From: Chloroflexota bacterium
GTDB taxonomy: Bacteria; Chloroflexota; Chloroflexia; JAMDCE01
Reading direction: 5' to 3'
Assembly: GCA_023489135.1 (NCBI GenBank)
Contig: JAMDCE010000371.1
Location: 1 to 13,274, forward strand
Length of the DNA stretch: 13,274 nt
Below, in pieces: positions 1 through 5,408 of this stretch; within the stretch, counting starts at the first letter, position 1, and the number at the start of each line of letters is the position of its first letter. The position numbers and the translations under genes are program-made. The notes beneath the pieces are model-generated. The model saw only the letters and a program-made list of their open reading frames with translations, was not told where the DNA came from and did no database searches.

Positions 1-1705
1 GCCCTACCTCCCGTTCGGCGCGATGGTAGACCAGGGAGAAGGTGCAACGGTGGCACCGTAGGACATGACCGCAGTTACGGCACAGAACCAAAGTGGCTGA
101 GCCCCGGCGGTTGAGAAACAGGATAGCCTGGTCCCCACGGGCGATGGCCTGCCTCAGCGAGCGGTGCAGACTCCGGCTGAATATCCCGCCGTTTCCAGCC
201 TTAAGCTCTTGGCGAAGGTCGACGACCTCAACGGGAGGTAGGGCCAGTTCCGGCGCGATCTCGTACCGGCGGTCTGCCTGCGCCTGACCGACGCGGTGAG
301 GTAGCTCAAGACGATGGTAGTCTCCCCTCGTCGCCCGGAAATAGGTCACCACGTCCGGGGTGGCGCTGCCAAGAACGACGGTCGCTCCCGCAAATTCGCC
401 TAGTTTGACCGCCACTTCGCGCGCGTGATAGCGTGGCCGCTGCTCCTGCTTGTAGGACCACTCATGTTCCTCGTCCACGACGATTAATCCCAGGTTTGGC
501 ACCGGAGAGAATATGGCCGAGCGAGAGCCAATGACAATGTCGACTTCTCCGCTGCGGATGCGCCGCCACTCATCAAATCGCTCTCCTGGCGAAAGCCGGC
601 TGTGCATTACGGCGATCCGGCCGGGAAAGCGCGCGGCGAATCGACGGAGCATGTCCGGCGTGAGCGCTATTTCGGGGACAAGGACAATCGCTTTCTTTTG
701 CAGACGAATAGCTCTGGTGATGGCCCGCAGGTATATTTCCGTCTTGCCGCTCCCAGTTACCCCGTGGAGCAGGTAGACCTTATGCTCTCCTCCGAGAAGT
801 CCGCCGGCGATTTCGCGCCAGGCGAGGCCTTGTGCAAGCGTTAGAGTAGGGGGTTCGGAGAGAGGGAAAAACCTGGCCTTCAAGGAACTGCGGCTCACCT
901 CACGGCTCTCCAGCCTCACCAGGCCGGCGTTCTCCAGAGCTCTCACCGTGGTCATGCGGGCGTCGGTCTCGCGTAGTACGTCACCTACAGGAAGCCATTC
1001 GCTTTCTCCGGCGCTGCCGACGTTGACGCCGCGATGCGCACTATCCTGCAAATAGCGCAGAACGGCCGCCTGGCGTGGGCCGAGAGGCGACCGGCGATCG
1101 CCATCTGAACAGGAATCGCGATTCTCCGCTAAGGCGACAAAACGGTCATAGCGAGGGTGAGCCAGGGTCTTCTCCCAGACGTAAGCGCTGGATAACCAAC
1201 CCTTTCGTTCCAACTCCTTCAACACCTTCTCCAGACCGCGCAGGTGGAGAATACTTCTAATTCTAGTCACGGAAAGAGGGCCACGCTGCTGGAGAAGAGA
1301 AGTGACGGACCCCTCTTCGGCGGTGAGTCTACCTAGATCGACGGACACTTCTGGTTTCAGCCAGACGACCGGCACAGCCTGCTGGCTCAGGCCGGGCGGT
1401 AGAAAAAGCCTGATAACTTCGCCGGTGCTGCAGCGATAATAGTCGGTGATCCACAGCAGGAGGCTGATCTGGGGCCGATGCAAGACAGGGCTGGTATCGA
1501 CCACCGCTTCTATTTCCCTGGCGTCAAATGAGGGCGCCTTTTCGGTGAGAGAGATGACTATGCCCTGGAGCTTCCTTTGACCAAAGGGAACGTGAACGAG
1601 CTGTCCCGCGACGACATCTCCAGAGAGGCAGTCGGGCACAGCGTAAGTGAACAATTGCCCTTGACGGTTCACTGCGGAGGCGACCGCGACTTCAGCGAAG
1701 AGCAC
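1..1705 (-). CDS. priA: Primosomal protein N' (PriA) replication-restart helicase, 3' end cut by window edge
   Basis: PriA is a 3'-5' superfamily 2 DNA helicase that recognises stalled forks and reloads the replicative helicase. About 568 codons are present and the C-terminus lies beyond the left edge. The start is GTG at 1703-1705, preceded in frame by a TAA and by an AGGG SD seven bases upstream; the protein begins MLFAEVAVASAVNRQ. Residues 1 to about 105 look like the 3'-DNA-binding domain. Walker A TGSGKTE has GSGKT at residues 318-322, the DEEH Walker B box is at 411-414, and GSATP (motif III) follows. The zinc-binding segment CRNCGHVLRCHRC (Cys 542, 545, 551, 554) is the PriA-specific insertion between helicase motifs. 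The order and spacing of these motifs are diagnostic, so the identification is secure. It is divergent from the LysM lipoprotein gene. Confidence 0.95.
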   Translation of the reverse strand, partial: MLFAEVAVASAVNRQGQLFTYAVPDCLSGDVVAGQLVHVPFGQRKLQGIVISLTEKAPSFDAREIEAVVDTSPVLHRPQISLLLWITDYYRCSTGEVIRLFLPPGLSQQAVPVVWLKPEVSVDLGRLTAEEGSVTSLLQQRGPLSVTRIRSILHLRGLEKVLKELERKGWLSSAYVWEKTLAHPRYDRFVALAENRDSCSDGDRRSPLGPRQAAVLRYLQDSAHRGVNVGSAGESEWLPVGDVLRETDARMTTVRALENAGLVRLESREVSRSSLKARFFPLSEPPTLTLAQGLAWREIAGGLLGGEHKVYLLHGVTGSGKTEIYLRAITRAIRLQKKAIVLVPEIALTPDMLRRFAARFPGRIAVMHSRLSPGERFDEWRRIRSGEVDIVIGSRSAIFSPVPNLGLIVVDEEHEWSYKQEQRPRYHAREVAVKLGEFAGATVVLGSATPDVVTYFRATRGDYHRLELPHRVGQAQADRRYEIAPELALPPVEVVDLRQELKAGNGGIFSRSLHRSLRQAIARGDQAILFLNRRGSATLVLCRNCGHVLRCHRCTFSLVYHRAEREVG

Positions 1706-1731
1706 TTACTTACCCTGAAAATGAAATGAGG

Positions 1732-1756
1732 CTAGGCCAGTCCGTTGCCTGGCTAG
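1732..1756 (-). other. Stem-loop in the priA leader
   Basis: CTAGGCCAG (1732-1740) pairs with CTGGCTAG (1749-1756), giving eight base pairs with one bulged G and an eight-base loop. It lies 27 bases upstream of the priA GTG, so it would be in the 5' untranslated RNA of priA. No U-run follows on either strand, so it is not an obvious terminator. Function unknown. Confidence 0.35.
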
Positions 1757-1765
1757 TCCCTGGTT

Positions 1766-1795
1766 ATCTTATCAGATAAAGGATAGGGTGCGCAA
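1766..1795 (-). promoter_or_regulatory. Candidate priA promoter overlapping a short palindrome
   Basis: Read on the minus strand, TTGCGC (1790-1795) and TAAGAT (1766-1771) are 18 bases apart, a plausible but not ideal sigma70-type promoter. It overlaps the inverted repeat TTATCT-TATC-AGATAA (1764-1779), which could be an operator. Both calls rest on pattern alone. Confidence 0.35.
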
Positions 1796-1854
1796 TTCGA
1801 CCTGTTTCTGGCCTTGCGTCCCAAAGTGAACTCATCAGGTCCTCGAAATAACTA

Positions 1855-1883
1855 TTGCTACCCAAAACTGGCTGTGATAGAAT
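1855..1883 (+). promoter_or_regulatory. Promoter of the LysM lipoprotein gene
   Basis: TTGCTA (-35, 1855-1860) and TAGAAT (-10, 1878-1883) are separated by exactly 17 bases. Transcription would start near 1890, giving a leader of about 87 nt before the ATG at 1977. Confidence 0.7.
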
Positions 1884-1961
1884 GCTGCCAGATAATCTCC
1901 ACCAAGCACGCCATGAGGATGTTAATCACGCTCCGGTAGTTCAGCTAGCCATTTTTCCAAG

Positions 1962-1976
1962 AGGAGGTCAGCTCCT
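1962..1976 (+). promoter_or_regulatory. Ribosome binding site inside a hairpin
   Basis: The SD AGGAGGT (1962-1968) is eight bases before the ATG at 1977. AGGAG (1962-1966) is perfectly complementary to CTCCT (1972-1976) across the loop GTCAG, so the SD can be masked by a five-base-pair stem abutting the start codon. This may tune translation. Confidence 0.5.
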
Positions 1977-2417
1977 ATGAAAAGGAGTTCGTTGATGGTT
2001 CGTGCTTTGGTCTTCGGGTTACCCGTGCTTCTAGTTGTGTTCTCTCTCTCGCTGGCTGGTTGTGGCTCGGATCAGGCTCCCGCGGAGACCACGCCCACCG
2101 TAAGTGTGAAACTGATCGTCCCTACGGCCGTGCCTACGGAAGTACCCAAACCATCACCTACTCCTCCAGAAACCAGCGGCGCTACTGGTACAACCTACAC
2201 GGTGAAGTCTGGTGACACCCTGTCGAAAATTGCCGCTGATTTTGGTGTCAGCGTAGATTCCATCGTCAAAGCGAACAAGATAGCCGATCCCAACCTCTTG
2301 ACAGTGGGGCAAGAACTGGTAATTCCCCCGAAGGGTGAGGCAACTCCAGAAGTGGAGTCATCTGGCGAAGACAGCACTCCGGCGGCCGCTTCGTCGAAGG
2401 CTACCCCAACCCCTTAG
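1977..2417 (+). CDS. LysM-domain lipoprotein
   Basis: This 146-residue protein has a lipoprotein signal peptide: basic KR at the start, hydrophobic core to about residue 26, and lipobox LAGC with the lipidated Cys at 29. A Pro/Thr-rich linker (about 33-70, with PTP-type segments) leads to one LysM domain at about 74-117, starting YTVKSGDTLSKIAADFG and closing GQELVIPP. A short Ser/Thr/Pro-rich tail ends the protein. LysM modules bind N-acetylglucosamine-containing glycans such as peptidoglycan, so the protein is probably tethered to the outer face of the membrane and touches the cell wall. No catalytic domain is present; any enzymatic role would need a partner. It has its own promoter and a strong SD and is divergent from priA. 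The LysM and lipobox calls are firm; the biological role is not known. Confidence 0.9.
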   Translation: MKRSSLMVRALVFGLPVLLVVFSLSLAGCGSDQAPAETTPTVSVKLIVPTAVPTEVPKPSPTPPETSGATGTTYTVKSGDTLSKIAADFGVSVDSIVKANKIADPNLLTVGQELVIPPKGEATPEVESSGEDSTPAAASSKATPTP

Positions 2418-2495
2418 GGACGATCTTTTGATCCGGCTGGATTGAGCTGCAGTTTCTTTGCCTCTTGCGGATCGCTTGAGACTGTGGCAGATGAT

Positions 2496-2524
2496 TTGAC
2501 TTTTCGCCTCTCTTGTGTTAGATT
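2496..2524 (+). promoter_or_regulatory. Promoter of a small structured transcript
   Basis: TTGACT (-35, 2496-2501) and TAGATT (-10, 2519-2524) are separated by 17 bases. Start would be near 2531. It drives only the small ORF and hairpins ending in the terminator at 2699, because everything beyond is antisense to the L25 gene. Confidence 0.6.
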
Positions 2525-2577
2525 TGGCATTAAAGAATTCGTTCCTGGATAGTCTTGGGATTGAGGAGGTGGTGCCT

Positions 2578-2628
2578 ATGAATAATGATCAACTTATTAG
2601 GGGCATCGACGGAGGTTTGACCGTTTAG
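2578..2628 (+). CDS. 16-residue small ORF or leader peptide
   Basis: ATG at 2578 opens the peptide MNNDQLIRGIDGGLTV, ending at TAG 2626-2628. A strong SD, GAGGAGGT (2563-2570), is seven bases upstream, as good as any in the window, and a promoter lies about 50 bases upstream. The peptide has no signal sequence, membrane segment or run of one amino acid that would suggest classical amino-acid attenuation. Its 3' third overlaps the hairpin at 2600-2651, so ribosomes translating it would open that structure. I do not recognise the peptide. It may be a true small protein, a regulatory leader ORF or part of a dual-function RNA. Strong SD plus promoter plus terminator are the support; coding conservation cannot be judged here. 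Confidence 0.45.
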   Translation: MNNDQLIRGIDGGLTV

Positions 2629-2651
2629 ACGGTTTCCGCTTTCGATGTCCC
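2600..2651 (+). ncRNA. Nested stem-loop of the small transcript
   Basis: GGGGCATCGA (2600-2609) pairs with TCGATGTCCC (2642-2651) as ten base pairs with one G-U. Stacked on it, CGGA (2610-2613) pairs with TCCG (2635-2638), leaving CTT bulged on the 3' side. After an asymmetric internal loop, ACCGT (2620-2624) and ACGGT (2629-2633) close a TTAG tetraloop. The terminator stem begins one base after this element ends. The arrangement looks like a compact structured RNA. I cannot match it to a known family. Confidence 0.5.
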
Positions 2652-2652
2652 T

Positions 2653-2699
2653 CCAAACAAAAGGAGCCTCAGGATATCCCTGAGGCTCCTTTTGTTTGG
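2653..2699. terminator. Bidirectional intrinsic terminator between convergent units
   Basis: A perfect 21-base-pair stem (2653-2673 with 2679-2699) closes a five-base loop ATATC. The outer part reads CCAAACAAAAGGAG on one side and CTCCTTTTGTTTGG on the other, so a T-rich tract ends the stem on both strands. It can stop the small plus-strand transcript and, on the minus strand, the L25 mRNA, whose stop codon is 15 bases away. Confidence 0.9.
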
Positions 2700-2713
2700 A
2701 TCGGTCGCCAGGT

Positions 2714-3361
2714 TCACGACCCTGGCTTTTCACCTGCTTGTTCTGCCTCGGCTTGGGCGGCTTCCGCGGCCACCTCGGCCTCACGCTCTTCGGCGGTTGG
2801 CGCCGCCAGAGGTGCCACTTTTGCCACCAGTTCATCCTCTCCCGTTATCACCCGAACTCCGGATGGCAAGGTGAGATCTTTGACGTGGATGGTCTGGTCA
2901 ACCTCTGTAAGCGCGCTAACGTCAACTTCAATATGGTGGGGGATGGATGTCGGAAGAGCCCTCAACTCCAGTTCTGAGATACCGTAGAGAAGAACACCTT
3001 TTCCCTTATTCACCGCGGGTGATTCGTTCACCAGCACCAGGGGAATGTGACCCGTGACTTCTTCTCGCAAGTTTACGGCGTGAAACTCGGCGTGCAACCA
3101 CTCTCGATGCGCATTGTCGCGGTGTATTTCCTGGATAAAGGCTTTGATCGGAGCGTTTTCGCCCGTGATTTGAAGATCGATGAGGCTACTATTTCCGCCT
3201 TGGCGGAAGGCGTGCTCCAGGTCTCGCCTATTCACCTGGATGGCGCGAGATGGGACCTGGTAACCGTAAACAACCGCTGGTATCTGACCTTCTGATCGGA
3301 GCCGCTTGACCTTTTTCCCCACGATCGTCCTTGGGGCGGCTTCCAGAGTGATCTTATCCAA
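2714..3361 (-). CDS. rplY: 50S ribosomal protein L25 / general stress protein Ctc
   Basis: The 215-residue product begins MDKITLEAAPRTIVGKKVKR, the normal start of the Ctc/TL5 family that binds 5S rRNA in the large ribosomal subunit. Residues 1 to about 92 form the L25 5S-binding domain (RLRSEGQIPAVVYG near 20-33). Residues about 100-185 are the TL5 C-terminal beta domain (EVTGHIPLVLVNESPAVNKGKG). The tail from about 188 is rich in Ala and Glu, common in long-form L25. I chose the TTG at 3359-3361 because AGGAGG lies five bases upstream and the family start matches exactly. The frame stays open to an ATG at 3568, but the extra 69 residues are low-complexity and unlike L25. The gene ends just before the bidirectional terminator. 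No clear promoter was found upstream. Confidence 0.93.
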   Translation of the reverse strand: MDKITLEAAPRTIVGKKVKRLRSEGQIPAVVYGYQVPSRAIQVNRRDLEHAFRQGGNSSLIDLQITGENAPIKAFIQEIHRDNAHREWLHAEFHAVNLREEVTGHIPLVLVNESPAVNKGKGVLLYGISELELRALPTSIPHHIEVDVSALTEVDQTIHVKDLTLPSGVRVITGEDELVAKVAPLAAPTAEEREAEVAAEAAQAEAEQAGEKPGS

Positions 3362-3807
3362 AATTTCCTCCTTCAAATAGATGAGCAAAAGCCACAGCGC
3401 AAGAGGCGGTTGACTCCTCTCTTCCGATTCTTGGTTTGTATTGCGGAGTCGCCTTTCATCTGTTCGCTGTCGCGAGATAACCTGGCTATCCTCGCCGAAA
3501 GAGCAGGGATCCAGTGTTCTGCTGGGGGTTTCACCCATTCGAACAGATCTACATTGGAAGTTTACCATGCCTCAGCGCTGGAGTCCACTTTCCAAGTAGG
3601 ACGTGGTTCTCAGCAGAACCCAGTCGGACCGCGATGGTGCCTTCATCCACGCCGCCGGTCGGCCGACCGAACGAAATCGACCACTTCCCGGACCAGCACG
3701 GAAATTAGCACTTAGAGACGGGCCATCTGCCAGCGCGACTAACCTGGATTGCGGTGGTTAATGGAGCAGCAGGAACGGAAAACACCCGATTTGGAGGGGA
3801 AAAGCGG
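3362..3807. other. Gene-free interval upstream of L25 and the metal operon
   Basis: No convincing gene is seen. Open frames here lack SD sequences and recognisable content. Visible structure: a perfect hairpin GGTTCT-CAGC-AGAACC (3605-3620), the 12-base palindrome GGTCGGCCGACC (3657-3668), and the short stem GGGT-TTC-ACCC (3527-3537). The L25 promoter must lie somewhere here but no good match was found. A long L25 leader or an unrecognised RNA is possible. Confidence 0.3.
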
Positions 3808-3836
3808 TTGACAAAGGCCTAGGCCAGACGTATACT
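3808..3836 (+). promoter_or_regulatory. Strong promoter of the metal-transport operon
   Basis: A perfect -35 TTGACA (3808-3813) and TATACT (-10, 3831-3836) are separated by 17 bases. Start would be near 3843, giving a leader of about 249 nt before the ATG at 4092. Confidence 0.8.
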
Positions 3837-3842
3837 TATGGT

Positions 3843-4091
3843 CGGGTAGTTAATCGACGTCTTCTTGCCTGGCCGCGTTGGGCGGCCTCGCAGAGGTGTA
3901 TCCAGAGTAGGTGGTAAGTACGGACGCCGAACCCAGTAGTATAAGTAAACCTCATAGTAAGCGTTTTCTGCAGCGAGCACGAGGCCTGGCTCTGTTTGCC
4001 TTCTTGTGTTGTTTTAGGACGTGATGCGCCCTTGATCTAAACTGAGAAGGAAACAGCGCCACCTCACGAGACAGATCGGAGGTGGTTTTTT
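3843..4091 (+). promoter_or_regulatory. Long structured leader, candidate riboswitch or attenuator
   Basis: The leader contains GTCG/CGAC (3841-3844 with 3855-3858), the perfect hairpin GGCCGC-GTTGG-GCGGCC (3871-3887), and GAGGT (3893-3897), which can pair with ACCTC (3949-3953). The same GAGGTG (3893-3898), and separately AGGTGG (3909-3914), are complementary to the 5' arm CCACCTC of the terminator at 4059-4065, so a terminator/antiterminator switch is possible. The downstream genes suggest Mg2+ or another divalent cation as ligand. I compared it from memory with the M-box (ykoK), yybP-ykoY, NiCo, ykkC and ydaO consensus sequences and saw none of their hallmark motifs. The regulatory role is inferred; the hairpins are seen. 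Confidence 0.55.
4059..4091 (+). terminator. Attenuator hairpin containing the SD of the MgtE-like gene
   Basis: CCACCTC (4059-4065) pairs with GAGGTGG (4079-4085). The stem continues past one bulged A as CGA/TCG (4067-4069 with 4076-4078) around the loop GACAGA. Six T residues follow (4086-4091) and the ATG is the next base. This is a textbook intrinsic terminator placed at a start codon. Its 3' arm contains the SD GGAGG (4078-4082, nine bases before the ATG), so the same stem would also block translation of any read-through RNA. Confidence 0.85.
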
Positions 4092-5345
4092 ATGCCCTTT
4101 TTCAGTAAGTTACAGGGCCGCACCGTAAGAGATAGCCAAGGCCACCCCATCGGCAAATTGAAAGACATTCTCGTTTCCACAGGAGAGCCCTTTCCCGTTA
4201 TCACGGCTTTGGCCGTAGCCGATCGAGGCCGTTCGGTACTTGTTCCCTGGAGTCAGGTGGCCAGCCTGGATAATGAATCGCCGCTTCTCCGCGTATCCGA
4301 GGATCAGCTTCAGACTTACCAGCCGGGGCCACACGAGATTTCTCTAGGCTCCAGAGTACTGGATCGCCAGATTATCGACATAAACGGACGACGAGTCGTT
4401 CGGGTGAATGATCTCAGCCTGGCCAGGGTTAACGGCAACTACCGTTTGGTAGGGGCGGACGTGAGCACCCGAGCGTTACTCCGGCGGTTGGGACTGGAGG
4501 TGCCCGTCGAGAAGCTTCTCTCGGCCTTTCATTACGAGCTTCCGTCGAAATACATCTCCTGGGATACCGTCGACCCGGTGGAGTCCGGACCAACGGGAAT
4601 ACGGCTTCGAGTGCAGCACGAAGCTTTGTCCAGAATGCACCCGGCGGACATCGCCGATATCGTCGAACAATTGGGGCAGTCGGCCCGGAGCGACATCTTC
4701 GAGTCCCTGGACGACGAGACAGCGGCCGATGCCTTGATGGAAGTCGATCCTGACCGGCAAATATCCGTTATCGATCAGATGGATTCCGAGCGAGCGGCCG
4801 ATATTATCGAGCTGATGCCGCCCGACGAGGCCGCCGATCTGCTGGCGGAAATGGCGCCGGATAGGGCCGAGGAATTGCTCAAGCTGATGGAGAAGGAGGA
4901 GGCCCGGGACGTACGGGAGCTGCTGGCCTATCCGGAGGATTCGGCCGGCGGGATAATGACCACCGAATATGTGGGGCTCTCCCCCAGCCTTACGGCGGAC
5001 CAGGCGATTCAGCGTCTGCGCGAGTTGTCTCCGGAGGCGGAGATCATTTACTACGTCTACGTCGTTAACGAAGAGGAGCATCTGCTGGGGGTGATTTCTC
5101 TACGCGATCTGATCGTGGCACCTCCCGACAAACCGCTGAGTGAGTTCATGATCCGGGAGGTCATCACGGTAGATCCCTATCTGGATCAGGAAGAGGTCGC
5201 CCAAGTGTTCGCTAAGTACAACCTGTTGGCGGTGCCAGTGGTGGATGAGGAAAGGCGTATTCTGGGGATCATAACGGTGGACGACGCCATCGACATGGTG
5301 ATACCAACACCTTGGAAGAAGAGACTGCCTAAGATCTTCGCGTAG
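4092..5345 (+). CDS. PRC-barrel / MgtE_N / CBS-pair protein without a membrane domain
   Basis: The 417-residue product carries the cytosolic sensor half of the MgtE Mg2+ channel but no transmembrane part. Residues 5-75 resemble a PRC-barrel (GRTVRDSQGHPIGKLKDI, later VLVPWSQV), and about 86-130 look like a second copy (GSRVLDRQIIDINGRRVVRV). Residues about 175-280 are the MgtE_N superhelix of short acidic repeats (MHPADIADIV, ERAADIIELMPPDEAADLL). The hallmark YPEDSAGGIMT (280-290) opens a CBS pair to about 403 (YVVNEEEHLLGVISLRDL, VPVVDEERRILGIITVDDA). It ends shortly afterwards with a basic tail and lacks the plug helix and five membrane helices of MgtE. In MgtE these domains bind Mg2+ and close the pore. 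Here the protein is probably a soluble Mg2+ sensor, perhaps acting on the transporter 63 bases downstream. Domain calls are firm; the partnership is inferred. Confidence 0.88.
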   Translation: MPFFSKLQGRTVRDSQGHPIGKLKDILVSTGEPFPVITALAVADRGRSVLVPWSQVASLDNESPLLRVSEDQLQTYQPGPHEISLGSRVLDRQIIDINGRRVVRVNDLSLARVNGNYRLVGADVSTRALLRRLGLEVPVEKLLSAFHYELPSKYISWDTVDPVESGPTGIRLRVQHEALSRMHPADIADIVEQLGQSARSDIFESLDDETAADALMEVDPDRQISVIDQMDSERAADIIELMPPDEAADLLAEMAPDRAEELLKLMEKEEARDVRELLAYPEDSAGGIMTTEYVGLSPSLTADQAIQRLRELSPEAEIIYYVYVVNEEEHLLGVISLRDLIVAPPDKPLSEFMIREVITVDPYLDQEEVAQVFAKYNLLAVPVVDEERRILGIITVDDAIDMVIPTPWKKRLPKIFA

Positions 5346-5408
5346 GCCTGGCCATGGGTATCTACGAAGGTTAATGAGGTATGACACAACAGCCGCTCGA
5401 GGACGACG

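Noticed and set aside
2418..2495. Terminator after the LysM gene (GATC-TTTT-GATC)
   Set aside because: Only a four-base-pair palindrome with no following T-run; too weak to call.
3525..3545. TTCGAA-containing segment resembling a tRNA T arm
   Set aside because: The flanking bases do not pair as a T stem and no acceptor or anticodon arms are present on either strand.
3607..3660. T-box-like string GGACCGCGATGGTGCC on the plus strand
   Set aside because: It only loosely resembles the T-box core, lies upstream of the operon promoter and has no terminator or matching downstream gene.
3843..4091. M-box (ykoK) Mg2+ riboswitch or T-box in the metal operon leader
   Set aside because: The conserved M-box segments that I would expect (the GGTGAGGCTCC and GCTGCTGCCC type blocks) are absent, and there is no T-box GGTGG-ACCGCG element followed by an aminoacyl-tRNA synthetase or related gene. 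I keep only the general attenuator call.
4476..5081. 201-codon minus-strand frame opposite the MgtE-like gene
   Set aside because: It is antisense to a well-supported coding sequence, is rich in His/Arg/Gln typical of reverse-strand shadows, and has no recognisable domain.
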